41,338 bases of DNA from Chitinophaga terrae (ex Kim and Jung 2007) (GTDB lineage: Bacteria > Bacteroidota > Bacteroidia > Chitinophagales > Chitinophagaceae). Every line of letters begins with the position of its first letter. Position 1 is the first letter of the stretch. A model generated the notes under the pieces. That model saw nothing but the letters and a program-made list of their open reading frames with translations. It was not told the origin of the DNA and did no database searches. The position numbers were made by a program, and so were the translations under genes. Shown one piece after another: positions 8,053 through 16,570 of this stretch. The DNA lies in NCBI RefSeq assembly GCF_900107795.1, contig NZ_FNRL01000040.1, positions 1 to 41,338 on the forward strand. Direction: 5' to 3'.

Positions 8053-8084
8053 AAAGGACTGGCTTTTGTGCCGGTCCTTTTTCT
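8053..8084 (+). terminator. Rho-independent terminator of lepB
   Basis: AAAGGACTGGC (8053-8063) pairs with GCCGGTCCTTT (8070-8080) around a TTTTGT loop, with one T-G wobble, followed by TTTTTC. Confidence 0.85.
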
Positions 8085-8121
8085 TTTGTATTTTGTACTC
8101 AAATAATAAACCCCGTTAGCG

Positions 8122-8610
8122 ATGGAAAGACATCAGTTGCAGATAAATTTGCTCGTTTATGATTCGATCAGCGAGCTGGAAGACCGGGATGCCTGGTTGT
8201 TGCAGGAGGCCAGGGAAGTAACCGCGCAGGCTTACGCTCCTTATTCACAATTCCAGGTTGGCGCAGTGATACGGTTAGTGAACGGCGAGATCATTGCCGG
8301 AACGAACCAGGAAAATACCTCTTTCCCCGTTGGATTATGTGCAGAGCGTGTAGCCTTGTCCGCTGCCTCCGCCATTTATCCCAATGAACCCATCGATACC
8401 ATTGCTGTAAGTTACCGCAGTTTGCACGGCGAAAATGACAGTCCTATTTCCCCATGCGGCATTTGCCGGCAAACCCTGGCAGAGTATGAGCTGCGCCAGG
8501 AAACGCCTATCCGTCTTATCATGGGTGGGTTGCAGGGAAAAGTCCTGGTAGTGGAGCGTTCCAACGATCTGTTACCTTTGGGCTTCAACCTGGACGCATT
8601 AAACCATTAA
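8122..8610 (+). CDS. cdd: Cytidine deaminase
   Basis: Deaminates cytidine and deoxycytidine to uridine and deoxyuridine in pyrimidine salvage. The 162-residue homotetrameric-type enzyme shows the substrate region YAPYSQFQVGAV, the zinc ligand Cys and catalytic Glu in VGLCAERVALS (about residues 73-83), and the other two zinc-ligand cysteines in PCGICRQTLAEY (about 112-118). An N-terminal stretch of about 25 residues before the core is slightly longer than in B. subtilis Cdd. It is flanked by the lepB terminator and a new promoter, so it is probably monocistronic. Confidence 0.93.
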   Translation: MERHQLQINLLVYDSISELEDRDAWLLQEAREVTAQAYAPYSQFQVGAVIRLVNGEIIAGTNQENTSFPVGLCAERVALSAASAIYPNEPIDTIAVSYRSLHGENDSPISPCGICRQTLAEYELRQETPIRLIMGGLQGKVLVVERSNDLLPLGFNLDALNH

Positions 8611-8619
8611 AATATATTA

Positions 8620-8651
8620 TTGATTTTTTCTATTATTTCTGTATATATTTG
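8620..8651 (+). promoter_or_regulatory. Likely promoter of the small TPR protein gene
   Basis: TATATTTG at 8644-8651 fits TAnnTTTG, with TTG at 8620-8622. The 21-base spacer is slightly longer than the usual 19-20. It lies 24 bases before the ATG. Confidence 0.5.
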
Positions 8652-8674
8652 TCGCGCATCTACGCCAGCGATTC

Positions 8675-9031
8675 ATGAAACCCTGCCAATTTACGACCTA
8701 CCTATGTTGTATTGTATTTTGTACTGCAATTTACAGTACACCGGTATCAGGTTACTTTGTTGAAAAAGAAGTTTCGGCAACAGGCTACCGGGGAAGGTTA
8801 TACGTGAAAGAAGATTCACTGAAACTGGCATTAAAATATCAACAATTGGCACACGACTTGTATGACAGTGGACACTTTAAAAAAGCTATAGTTCAATGGA
8901 AAAAAGTATTACAATTGCAACCCGGTAATGCTTTTGCGATGTTTATGTTAGGAAAGTCGTATATCGGTGTAGGTGATAATAAAAAAGGAACTGCGCTATG
9001 TGACCAGGCAGTAAAATTAACAGCCAAATAA
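8675..9031 (+). CDS. Small exported tetratricopeptide-repeat protein
   Basis: A 118-residue protein with a probable signal peptide (about 1-26, CCIVFCTAIYSTPVSG). It then has roughly one and a half TPR units at about 50-115: ALKYQQLAHDLYDSGHFKKA, AIVQWKKVLQLQPGNAFAMF and MLGKSYIGVGDNKKGTALCD. Residues such as the W/L/G-Y-A-P pattern fit TPR helices. TPR proteins are protein-binding scaffolds; the partner is unknown. It is probably periplasmic. The gene has its own promoter and is followed by a structured intergenic region ending in a terminator. Confidence 0.7.
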   Translation: MKPCQFTTYLCCIVFCTAIYSTPVSGYFVEKEVSATGYRGRLYVKEDSLKLALKYQQLAHDLYDSGHFKKAIVQWKKVLQLQPGNAFAMFMLGKSYIGVGDNKKGTALCDQAVKLTAK

Positions 9032-9063
9032 ATCGTCGTTCCACCAGATAAATAAAATATTTG

Positions 9064-9213
9064 CCACAGTGTGGGAGATTTAAAAAACCAGCGCATTAAG
9101 GATAGGCAAGCTCCTTTTTCGCTGCGCTGCTTGCTGTGGTAGTTTTCTTCGGCAGTTTGGCCACGGTGGCTGAAAGCTGCTAACGCTGTGATCTTACGGG
9201 CACAGCGTTTTTT
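9064..9213 (+). ncRNA. Candidate structured RNA or structured 3' UTR
   Basis: The 150 bases after the TPR gene hold more complementary segments than expected of a spacer. CCACAG (9064-9069) can pair with CTGTGG (9134-9139), CAGCGCA (9089-9095) with TGCGCTG (9123-9129), and GCAAGC (9106-9111) with GCTTGC (9129-9134). The last two pairings interleave, giving a possible pseudoknot or switch. A further GCAG/CTGC-closed stem around 9152-9180 is followed by a strong terminator. I do not recognise a known RNA family. Any promoter of its own is weak (AATATTTG at 9056-9063). Confidence 0.3.
9182..9213 (+). terminator. Rho-independent terminator
   Basis: AACGCTGTG (9182-9190) pairs with CACAGCGTT (9201-9209) around a 10-base loop, followed by a run of T residues to 9213. 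It ends the TPR gene transcript or the candidate RNA. Palindromic element copy 2 starts two bases later. Confidence 0.85.
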
Positions 9214-9214
9214 A

Positions 9215-9408
9215 TTTCACGCAGGAGTTTCACGCAGAGGGGCATAAGAAGCAAAGAAGCATAAGATATATTTTTAAGGAAAATAAGAAAGCAAAGAGGA
9301 AGATTGTGTTATAATCTTACTTCTTTGCTTTCTTAATATTCGCTCTGGTCAAAAATTCTTATGCTTCTTTGCTTCTTATGCCCCTCTGCGTGAAACAAGC
9401 GCGTGAAA
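9215..9408. repeat. Long palindromic intergenic element, copy 2
   Basis: Arms 9228-9266 and 9357-9395 are perfect 39-bp inverted repeats of the same family as copy 1. Outer TTTCACGC/GCGTGAAA units lie at 9215-9222 and 9401-9408. The arm reads GCAGAGGGGCAT where copy 1 has GCAAAGGGGCAT, and the opposite arm carries the matching change. The inner stem is shorter than in copy 1 (AAGATT...AATCTT region). The right end touches the argS stop codon at 9409-9411. Confidence 0.9.
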
Positions 9409-11337
9409 CTACATGCGTTCGGGTACACGGATACCTAATAGTTTCATGCTTTGTTTGATGGTGTTCGCGGTGAGCATGATCAGTTGGGTACGCAGCAATT
9501 TCTTCTCTTCGCTGGATGCGCGTATGATAGAATAGGTTGGCACGCCGTCTACTTTCTCTGCATAGAAGGAGTTGAACAATTGCGCCAGTTGGAAGGCGTA
9601 ATTCGCCACAATAGATGGACTTAATTCCTTGTATGCTTCGATAATAATATTAGAGAACTGTTCATTTAAAATTATCAGTTCCCTTTCCAGTGGCAGCAGC
9701 TCTTCTTTGAATTGAACAGCTTCCAGTGATGGCAGTTCTCCCAGGTCCCGGAGGATGGATTTAATACGTGCGTAAGCGTATTGAATGAACGGCCCCGTGA
9801 ATCCCTGCAGCTCGATAGATTCGTGAGGGTTGAAGATCATCTTCTTCTTAGGGTCTACTCTCAACAGGAAAAATTTCATTGCGCCGATACCAACGGTATC
9901 AAACAATTCACGCAGTTCTTCTTCAGAGAAAGAATCCAGGTTCTTGCCTGATTCTTTTGTTTTCTCTTCAGCTGTTTTTACCATTTCATCTATCAGGTCG
10001 TCGGCGTCTACAACGGTACCTTCGCGGCTCTTCATTCTTCCTTCCGGCAATTCTACCATGCCGTAGCTCACGTGTACGATACCATCTGCAGATGGTTCGC
10101 CCAGTTTCTTCAGGATCAGTTGCAGTACCTTGAAGTGGTAGTTCTGTTCATCAGCCACTACGTACATGCTCTTTTCCATATGGTATTGGTCGTACTTCAG
10201 GCGTGCAGTTCCAAGGTCCTGTGTCATGTAAACGGACGTGCCGTCGCCTCTTAAAAGCAGCTTTTGATCAAGGCCGTCGGCTGTCAGGTCAATCCAGACA
10301 GAATTATCTTCTTTCTTAAATAATACGCCTTTTTCTAAACCATCAGCTACCAGGTCTTTACCCAGGAGATAGGTTTCACTTTCGAAGTACATCTGGTCAA
10401 AGTCAATGCCCAGGCGTTTATAGGTTTGTTCAAAACCTTCGTATACCCAGCTATTCATTTGGGCCCAGAGTTCCCTGACTTCGGGGTTTCCGGCTTCCCA
10501 CTGCTGCAACATGATCTTTGCCTGTTGCATGATCTCAGTTTTATTACGGGACATTTCTTTAATGTCGGCCATAATTTTACTGGTTTTCTCTTCGTTTTCC
10601 TTTACTTCCGGCTTGTGAAGGGCAGTTACCAGCTTTTCCAGTTTCTCGGCTTCGGCGGCGTCAAAATCCTGGAAGTCTTTTTCCAGTACGCGATCGATGA
10701 TCACTTCCGCCTGTTCTTTTACCACTGTTTCAAACTTCACGTAATAGTCGCCTACCAGGTGATCGCCTTTAATACCGGTAGATTGAGGCGTATCCCCATG
10801 TGCAAAAAGCTGCCAGGCCAGCATGGATTTACAGATATGTATCCCCCTGTCGTTTACCAGGTTGGCTTTTATCACCTCATAACCATTAGCCTTGATGATC
10901 TCTGCAATGGAATATCCAAGGAAGTTATTACGCAGATGCCCCAGGTGTAACGGTTTGTTGGTATTGGGAGAAGAATATTCTACCATGATCTTTTTACCGT
11001 TGGAAGGTAAAAAGCCTCTTTCCGCGTTTTTATATTGTTGCTGAAGGAAGTTGATCCAGTAAGCATCGTTGATGCTGAGGTTCAGGAATCCTTTAACTAC
11101 ATTGAATTTGGAGATCAGGTCAGGATTATTGGCCACTAAATATTCGCCTATGCTTTGAGCGGTTTCTTCAGGTTTTTGTCGGCTAACCTTAGTAAAAGAG
11201 AAAACAACAATGGTATATTCACCTTCAAACTCAGGTTTAGTGGTATTGATAGCAATATCTGCCTCTGAAACCTGCTGATTATACAGTGAATTAACGGCTA
11301 CTACCGCCGCCTGTCTGATTGATTGTACAACACTCAT
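9409..11337 (-). CDS. argS: Arginyl-tRNA synthetase
   Basis: Class I aminoacyl-tRNA synthetase of 642 residues that charges tRNA-Arg. The N-terminal Add1 domain (about 1-110) binds the tRNA D-loop. The HIGH signature is the HLGH of TNKPLHLGHLRNN (about 124-127). A helical insertion lies around 220-290, the KMSKS-equivalent is EGRMKSREGTVV (about 420) and the C-terminal DALR anticodon-binding domain ends LGIRVPERM. I start at the ATG at 11337 (MSVVQSIRQ), as in the family; an upstream in-frame ATG would add nine unrelated residues. The stop codon directly touches palindromic element copy 2, and copy 3 begins about 43 bases upstream of the start. Confidence 0.95.
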   Translation of the reverse strand: MSVVQSIRQAAVVAVNSLYNQQVSEADIAINTTKPEFEGEYTIVVFSFTKVSRQKPEETAQSIGEYLVANNPDLISKFNVVKGFLNLSINDAYWINFLQQQYKNAERGFLPSNGKKIMVEYSSPNTNKPLHLGHLRNNFLGYSIAEIIKANGYEVIKANLVNDRGIHICKSMLAWQLFAHGDTPQSTGIKGDHLVGDYYVKFETVVKEQAEVIIDRVLEKDFQDFDAAEAEKLEKLVTALHKPEVKENEEKTSKIMADIKEMSRNKTEIMQQAKIMLQQWEAGNPEVRELWAQMNSWVYEGFEQTYKRLGIDFDQMYFESETYLLGKDLVADGLEKGVLFKKEDNSVWIDLTADGLDQKLLLRGDGTSVYMTQDLGTARLKYDQYHMEKSMYVVADEQNYHFKVLQLILKKLGEPSADGIVHVSYGMVELPEGRMKSREGTVVDADDLIDEMVKTAEEKTKESGKNLDSFSEEELRELFDTVGIGAMKFFLLRVDPKKKMIFNPHESIELQGFTGPFIQYAYARIKSILRDLGELPSLEAVQFKEELLPLERELIILNEQFSNIIIEAYKELSPSIVANYAFQLAQLFNSFYAEKVDGVPTYSIIRASSEEKKLLRTQLIMLTANTIKQSMKLLGIRVPERM

Positions 11338-11380
11338 GCTGAAATTAATTAATGCGAGCAACAAAGATAGGTAAAGAAGT

Positions 11381-11662
11381 TTTCACGCAAAGGGGGCATA
11401 AGATTTTTTATTAGAGCGGTTGTTTCACGCAGAGAGGCATAAGAAGCAAAGAAGCAAAGATTTTTGTTTTAAGGAAAATAAGAAAGCAAAGCAAAGGAGA
11501 TTGCGTTATATATAACAAATAACGTAATCTCCCTTCTTTTGCTTCTTAAATTCGCTTCGATCCAAAAAATCTTTGCTTCTTTGCTTCTTATGCCTCTCTG
11601 CGTGAAACAACCGCTCTAATAAAAAATCTTATGTCCCCTTTGCGTGAAACAACCGCGTGAAA
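11381..11662. repeat. Long palindromic intergenic element, copy 3, nested inside a second copy
   Basis: The inner element has perfect 43-bp arms (11423-11465 / 11565-11607) and an inner stem (GGAGATTGCGTTA with TAACGTAATCTCC, one G-U pair). It sits inside a second pair of arms, 11381-11422 and 11608-11649, which start with the same TTTCACGCAAAGGGG sequence as copy 1 and are complementary apart from one position. A final GCGTGAAA unit reaches 11662 and touches the stop codon of the outer-membrane protein gene at 11663. The outer arms look like an older copy split at its centre by a younger one. Confidence 0.88.
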
Positions 11663-12244
11663 CTAGAAGATGTAGAACAGGTCGATCTGGGCTACAGAGT
11701 TTTTGCGGTTGATCTTATCGGAGTCGTAAACGTTGGTCAGACCGAAATTGTACCTGGCGCCAATTCCGAGGCCCATATCGAATTTATAACCGAAACCGAA
11801 GTTCAGCCCGAAGTCTACGGTTTTCATATTGTCTTTTACATCTACGCTTACACCGCCGCTTTTAGCTTTTGCTGATGTTAAAAAGCCGATCTGCGGACCT
11901 CCTTCCAGGTAAAACTCGTCGATAATATGATATTGTGCCAGTACCGGTACATTGATATAATCCAGTTTCATGGTGCCTTCGGTGGTAACAGCGCCCCAAA
12001 GGATGTCATTTTTTACTTTGGTACCCTGGGTAGAGTATTGTACTTCCGGCTGGATAGCCCAGTTGTTGTCCAGTTTAAAGTTTACAAGCGCACCTGCATT
12101 GAAACCGGCTAACACTTTAGACCCGTTGGTGGAAGTGAGTTTAGAGAGATTTAATCCGCCTTTTACTCCAAATTTTACGTCCTGGGCCTTTACTGCCAGC
12201 ATACTACCAATTAATAAAACGCCAGACAGAATAAATTTTTTCAT
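11663..12244 (-). CDS. Outer-membrane beta-barrel protein (PorT-like)
   Basis: A 193-residue protein with a signal peptide (1-20, MKKFILSGVLLIGSMLAVKA) followed by FGVKGGLNLSKL, the usual opening of Bacteroidota PorT-type eight-stranded barrels. The rest alternates polar and hydrophobic residues with glycine- and aromatic-rich strands (NWAIQPEVQYSTQGTK, EFYLEGGPQIGFL, GLNFGFGYKFDMGLGIGARY) and ends in an aromatic-terminated strand (IDLFYIF), the outer-membrane insertion signal. The specific role is unknown. It sits between palindromic copy 3 and the GNAT gene on the same strand. Confidence 0.85.
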   Translation of the reverse strand: MKKFILSGVLLIGSMLAVKAQDVKFGVKGGLNLSKLTSTNGSKVLAGFNAGALVNFKLDNNWAIQPEVQYSTQGTKVKNDILWGAVTTEGTMKLDYINVPVLAQYHIIDEFYLEGGPQIGFLTSAKAKSGGVSVDVKDNMKTVDFGLNFGFGYKFDMGLGIGARYNFGLTNVYDSDKINRKNSVAQIDLFYIF

Positions 12245-12309
12245 GATATGATATTTTTATTGCCGGCAACCTGGCAACAAATGTGCCGGTTTTAAAAAAT
12301 TGTGAAATA

Positions 12310-12795
12310 TCAGAGCGCTTTCAGCATCCAGTTGTCACAGCCAAAATGACCGGTATTGCCCATAGGACCCGACAAATATTCAAACCCGAACTGTTCATAT
12401 ACTTTCCTTGCGCGGGCCAGTTCAGGGCTGGTTTCCAGGTAACAGTGCGTATAGCCCTGCTCTTTGGCGAATTGCAGGCATAAGGTGATGAGCTTTCCTG
12501 CCAGGCCTTTGCCCCGGGCCTCGGGAAGCAGGTACATTTTCTGCAGTTCGCAGATCTCTCCAGGTCCTCCATCCAGGGGATGTATCCCTGCCCCTCCAAT
12601 TACCTGTCCGTCTATTTCCGCTACATAATAGATAGCCCTGGGTTTATCAAAAAGCGTAGAAAGATGGTCGGTGGCCGGATCCGCATAAGCGGTACCTGGT
12701 TTGTTCATCCCGAATTCTGTTAAGGTGGTTCTTACTATGTTGGCTATAATAGGGTCGTCGGCAGTTTGCAATACCCTGATGTTTACAGATTCCAT
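12310..12795 (-). CDS. GNAT family N-acetyltransferase
   Basis: A 161-residue protein with the GNAT fold. Motif A, the acetyl-CoA pyrophosphate loop, is YLLPEARGKGLAGKLI (about 87-103, R/Q-x-x-G-x-G/A). It is preceded by IYYVAEIDGQVIGGAGIH (beta 2-3) and followed by CYLETSPELARARKVYEQFGF (motif B). The start at 12795 (MESVNIRVL) matches family starts; an upstream ATG adds a stretch that is part of the ompA terminator region. It transfers acetyl from acetyl-CoA to an amine of unknown identity. Confidence 0.85.
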   Translation of the reverse strand: MESVNIRVLQTADDPIIANIVRTTLTEFGMNKPGTAYADPATDHLSTLFDKPRAIYYVAEIDGQVIGGAGIHPLDGGPGEICELQKMYLLPEARGKGLAGKLITLCLQFAKEQGYTHCYLETSPELARARKVYEQFGFEYLSGPMGNTGHFGCDNWMLKAL

Positions 12796-12820
12796 GGGGC
12801 GAATGTAATAATTCCCGTTA

Positions 12821-12855
12821 TAAAATAAGGGGTGCGCCTGAAAAGGCACACCCCT
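12821..12855 (-). terminator. Rho-independent terminator downstream of the OmpA gene
   Basis: On the minus strand AGGGGTGTGCCT pairs with AGGCGCACCCCT around a TTTTC loop, followed by the T-rich TTATTTTATAA. It separates the OmpA gene from the GNAT gene. Confidence 0.75.
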
Positions 12856-12885
12856 GTTATATTTATACTTTTTGCTGTCAGTTAA

Positions 12886-14247
12886 TTAAAAGATATAGAA
12901 CTCAACTCTCCTGTTCTTCTGGCGACCGGCTGCCGTTTTGTTGCTGGCAATCGGCTGTGTCATGCCATATCCTACTGCCTCGATTTTCGAAGCATTGGCG
13001 CCATGGCTTACCAGGTATGCTTTTACGGCTTCCGCGCGTTCTCTTGACAAGGCCAGGTTTCTTTCTTTACTACCTACGTTATCGGTATGACCGCTTAGTT
13101 TCAGGTTCAGGTTCTTGCGTTTCAGCAGGTCTGCAACCCTATCCAGCGCCGGGTAAGAAGATGGTTTGATAGTGGCTTTCGCGAAATCAAATTCCAGGTT
13201 CTGGATAGCTTCTTTTACTATCCGGTTATCTTCTTCCGTGATCACTACCTTTTCCTCTACTTTCTCCGGTACAGGTAATGGACAACCGGATCCGTCTACC
13301 TTGGTATTGGCAGGGGTGCCCGGGCATTTATCGAAGTAGTCGGAAACGCCGTCTCCATCGCTATCTTTTGTCAGTTTATCCACATCAGCCGTCAACCTGG
13401 CATTATTAGCGGCTGTAGCCTCCAGGCTGGCAGCCAGTGCGGCTTTCTGTGCCTGCAGTTCATCATATGTCTGTTTTGCAGGGTTATGCCACTGTAGCTG
13501 TTTTTTACCTTTCTTGCCCAGTGCAAACTCTAAACCTGCATAACCGTACGAAAATTTGTCTTTATTCGGTCCATGCCAATAGCCGTCGAGGTTATCGCCG
13601 TCTGTATAATACATCGTATAGCCCAGGTCGAGGTTTACATATTCAGAAAGCCTGAATTTCAAACCTGCGCCAACAGGGATTACCAGTTCCTGTATGCTTT
13701 TGTCGTTCGCCTTATATTTAAAGGTGCTTCCATCCTGGCGGGTTAATTCCGGTTTGTAACCGGCAATACCTCCACCTACGGAGGCGTAGAGCTGTACAAA
13801 ATTCTCCCTGAACAGCCAGTTAACGGTGGTAATGTTGAAGACTGCATTCAGGGTAGCTGTCCAGTTAAGTTTAGTGTCAAAAGACTTGTAGGGACTGTTA
13901 GGAGCGGAACCGTTGCCCAGGTTCTTGCTGTTATCCCCTTTCAGGGTACCTCCCAGGTAGTCGGCCCTCAGGGCAAAAAAGTGCAGGAGCTGGTATTTAA
14001 CATAAGCGCCATAGGCGCCGCCAGCTTTCCACTTGGTAAAATCGTTACTTCCGCCCGTTGCGGCAACCGGGGCTAACACACCGCCATTGACGCCAATAGA
14101 CCATGTTTTGTAATCCTGCTGGCCACGAAACAACCGGGGAGTGGAGGTAGTGGTATTGGTTGCAGTTGGTTGATCCTGGGCCTGGCTGACTGCCGGGGTT
14201 ATTGCTAAAAGCAAAAGGGCAGCGCTCCATAGAGTGGTTTTCTTCAT
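12886..14247 (-). CDS. OmpA family outer-membrane protein with beta-barrel and peptidoglycan-binding domain
   Basis: A 453-residue protein with a signal peptide (1-23, ending SQAQ) and an N-terminal beta-barrel (about 45-245, TWSIGVNGGVLAP...YAGLEFALG). A short helical linker (ALAASLEATAANNARL) leads to a calcium-binding thrombospondin-type segment (KDSDGDGVSDYFDKCPGTP, about 290-310). The C-terminal OmpA domain (about 340-453) has LSGHTDNVGS, NLALSRERAEAVKAYL and RRVEFYIF. The C-terminal domain binds peptidoglycan diaminopimelate and tethers the outer membrane to the cell wall. It is divergent from dnaK. Confidence 0.92.
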   Translation of the reverse strand: MKKTTLWSAALLLLAITPAVSQAQDQPTATNTTTSTPRLFRGQQDYKTWSIGVNGGVLAPVAATGGSNDFTKWKAGGAYGAYVKYQLLHFFALRADYLGGTLKGDNSKNLGNGSAPNSPYKSFDTKLNWTATLNAVFNITTVNWLFRENFVQLYASVGGGIAGYKPELTRQDGSTFKYKANDKSIQELVIPVGAGLKFRLSEYVNLDLGYTMYYTDGDNLDGYWHGPNKDKFSYGYAGLEFALGKKGKKQLQWHNPAKQTYDELQAQKAALAASLEATAANNARLTADVDKLTKDSDGDGVSDYFDKCPGTPANTKVDGSGCPLPVPEKVEEKVVITEEDNRIVKEAIQNLEFDFAKATIKPSSYPALDRVADLLKRKNLNLKLSGHTDNVGSKERNLALSRERAEAVKAYLVSHGANASKIEAVGYGMTQPIASNKTAAGRQKNRRVEFYIF

Positions 14248-14535
14248 GTGAATAAAAGGTTAATAGTTACAAATAGCTAGTACAGGAAATAAATAGTCAA
14301 GCAGGCAGGCGAGGTTATGAACAATTTGGGTTATTATTTATTTAGTTATAGATGGAATATATCCTGGCTGGTTAACACAAAAAAGCAGGTGTATAAATAT
14401 CTAAGAACTAAATTGATAGGTCAAATATAAACTACCGGACTGACATAATTTCATATTTTTTTGCTTGGCATAATCATTGACAAACCAACGACAAATACAT
14501 AGACAACTTACAACTAAAGGATAATCTTTTATACT

Positions 14536-16449
14536 ATGGGAAAAATAATAGGCATTGACTTAGGAACTACCAACTCATGCGTTGCCGTTATGGAAGGTAA
14601 CGAACCGGTAGTGATTGCCAATGATGAGGGAAGGAGAACAACCCCATCTGTAGTGGCGTTTTTAAAGAATGGAGAAAGAAAGGTGGGTGATCCGGCAAAA
14701 CGGCAGGCTATTACAAACCCCGTAAATACGATCATGTCAGTGAAGCGTTTTATGGGTCGTCATTTCGATGAAGTGGCCAACGAGATCAGTCACGTTACCT
14801 ATAAAGTAGTTAGAGGAGATAATAACACTACCCGTATAGATATTGACGGTAGATTATATACACCACAGGAAATCTCAGCAATGATCCTTCAGAAAATGAA
14901 GAAAACTGCTGAAGATTATTTAGGCCAGGAAGTTAACGAAGCGGTAATTACCGTTCCTGCTTACTTCAACGACGCTCAGCGTCAGGCTACCAAAGAAGCC
15001 GGTGAAATTGCAGGTCTGAACGTTCGCCGTATCATCAACGAACCTACCGCCGCTGCATTGGCTTACGGTTTGGATAAAAAACACGCCGACAGCAAAATAG
15101 CAGTATTTGACCTTGGTGGAGGTACCTTCGATATCTCTATCCTGGAACTGGGCGACGGCGTATTCGAAGTAAAATCTACCAACGGTGATACTCACCTGGG
15201 TGGTGACGATTTCGATAAAGTGATCATGGACTGGCTGGCAGACGAATTCAAGAAAGATGAAGCAGTTGACCTGCACAAAGATCCAATGGCATGGCAGCGT
15301 CTGAAAGAAGCAGCAGAAAAAGCAAAAATTGAACTGTCTTCTTCCCAGGAAACTGAAATCAACCTGCCATATATCACAGCAGTAGACGGTGTTCCTAAAC
15401 ACCTGGTTAAAAAACTGACCCGTGCTAAATTCGAACAACTGAGCGACAGCCTGGTTGAAAGAACACTGGAACCTTGCCGCAAAGCGCTGAAAGACGCAGG
15501 CCTGAACACCAGCGAGATCGACGAGATCATCCTGGTAGGTGGTTCTACCCGTATCCCTAAAATCCAGGAAGTGGTAGAAAAATTCTTCGGTAAAAAACCA
15601 AACAAAGGCGTAAACCCTGACGAAGTAGTTGCCGTAGGTGCTGCTATCCAGGGTGGCGTATTAACCGGTGAAGTAAAGGATGTATTGCTGCTCGACGTTA
15701 CCCCGCTTTCTCTGGGTATCGAAACAATGGGCGGTGTAATGACCAAACTCATCGAAGCCAATACAACTATTCCTACCAAGAAATCTGAAACCTTCTCTAC
15801 TGCTGCCGATAACCAGCCAAGCGTGGAAATCAACGTACTGCAAGGTGAAAGACCAATGGCTAACCAAAACAGGTCGCTGGGCCGCTTCATCCTGAACGAT
15901 ATTCCTCCTGCTCCGCGTGGTGTTCCTAAGATCGAAGTAACCTTCGATATCGACGCAAACGGTATCCTGCACGTTACAGCGAAAGACCAGGGAACCGGTA
16001 AAACTCAGAACATCCGTATCGAAGCAGGTAGCGGCTTAAGCAAGGAAGAAGTTGAAAAAATGAAAGCAGAAGCGAAAGCTAACGAAACTGCCGACAAAGA
16101 ACAACGCGAAAAGATCGAAACCCTCAATAAAGCTGATAGCCTGATCTTCCAAACTGAAAAACAAGTGAAGGAATATGGCGATAAATTGCCTGCTGATAAA
16201 AAAGCTGCAATCGAATCAGCCCTCAACAAACTGAGAGAAGCACACAAAGCACAGGATGTTGCACAGGTAAATACAGCTATGCCTGAACTGGAAGCTGCAT
16301 GGACCGCTGCATCTGAAGAGCTGTATAAAGCTTCCCAGGGTCAGCCAGGCGGCGCGGAAGGCGCACAAGCTAACGCAGGTGGCGCTCAGGGCCAGCAAGG
16401 CGGCGGTAACGACGGAGTAACCGACGCAGAATTTGAGGAAGTAAAATAA
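14536..16449 (+). CDS. dnaK: Chaperone DnaK (Hsp70)
   Basis: Full-length 637-residue Hsp70. The ATPase domain starts with IIGIDLGTTNSCVAVMEG and includes the Walker-like IAVFDLGGGTFDISIL and VGGSTRIPKIQ. The VLLLDVTPLSLGIET linker (about 385) leads into the substrate-binding beta domain, then the helical lid and a Gly/Gln-rich tail ending VTDAEFEEVK, as in bacterial DnaK. It folds and refolds proteins with DnaJ and GrpE, neither of which is adjacent. No clear promoter or CIRCE operator is visible in the 288-base gap upstream. A strong terminator follows. Confidence 0.97.
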   Translation: MGKIIGIDLGTTNSCVAVMEGNEPVVIANDEGRRTTPSVVAFLKNGERKVGDPAKRQAITNPVNTIMSVKRFMGRHFDEVANEISHVTYKVVRGDNNTTRIDIDGRLYTPQEISAMILQKMKKTAEDYLGQEVNEAVITVPAYFNDAQRQATKEAGEIAGLNVRRIINEPTAAALAYGLDKKHADSKIAVFDLGGGTFDISILELGDGVFEVKSTNGDTHLGGDDFDKVIMDWLADEFKKDEAVDLHKDPMAWQRLKEAAEKAKIELSSSQETEINLPYITAVDGVPKHLVKKLTRAKFEQLSDSLVERTLEPCRKALKDAGLNTSEIDEIILVGGSTRIPKIQEVVEKFFGKKPNKGVNPDEVVAVGAAIQGGVLTGEVKDVLLLDVTPLSLGIETMGGVMTKLIEANTTIPTKKSETFSTAADNQPSVEINVLQGERPMANQNRSLGRFILNDIPPAPRGVPKIEVTFDIDANGILHVTAKDQGTGKTQNIRIEAGSGLSKEEVEKMKAEAKANETADKEQREKIETLNKADSLIFQTEKQVKEYGDKLPADKKAAIESALNKLREAHKAQDVAQVNTAMPELEAAWTAASEELYKASQGQPGGAEGAQANAGGAQGQQGGGNDGVTDAEFEEVK

Positions 16450-16469
16450 TACGATTTCTCAGCATAAAT

Positions 16470-16520
16470 AAAGCGAAAGCTATAAGGGCGTTTAATCCCC
16501 TTATAGCTTTCGCTTTTATT
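16470..16520 (+). terminator. Strong rho-independent terminator after dnaK
   Basis: AAAGCGAAAGCTATAAGGG (16470-16488) pairs perfectly with its complement at 16498-16516 around a 9-base loop, followed by a T-rich tail. The sequence is also A-rich on the left, so it may work in both directions. Confidence 0.9.
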
Positions 16521-16570
16521 GTTTAAGCTTATTTTATTACTTTGGGCCCGGCGTTCAGCCGGAGATCCAG

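Noticed and set aside
14468..14535. Sigma-54 promoter for dnaK (TGGCATAATCATTGAC)
   Set aside because: The -12 element should carry GC but reads GA, and the -24 element also has a mismatch; too weak to claim.
14920..15890. Long antisense reading frames opposite dnaK
   Set aside because: They are mirror frames of a strongly biased, highly expressed gene and encode no recognisable domain.
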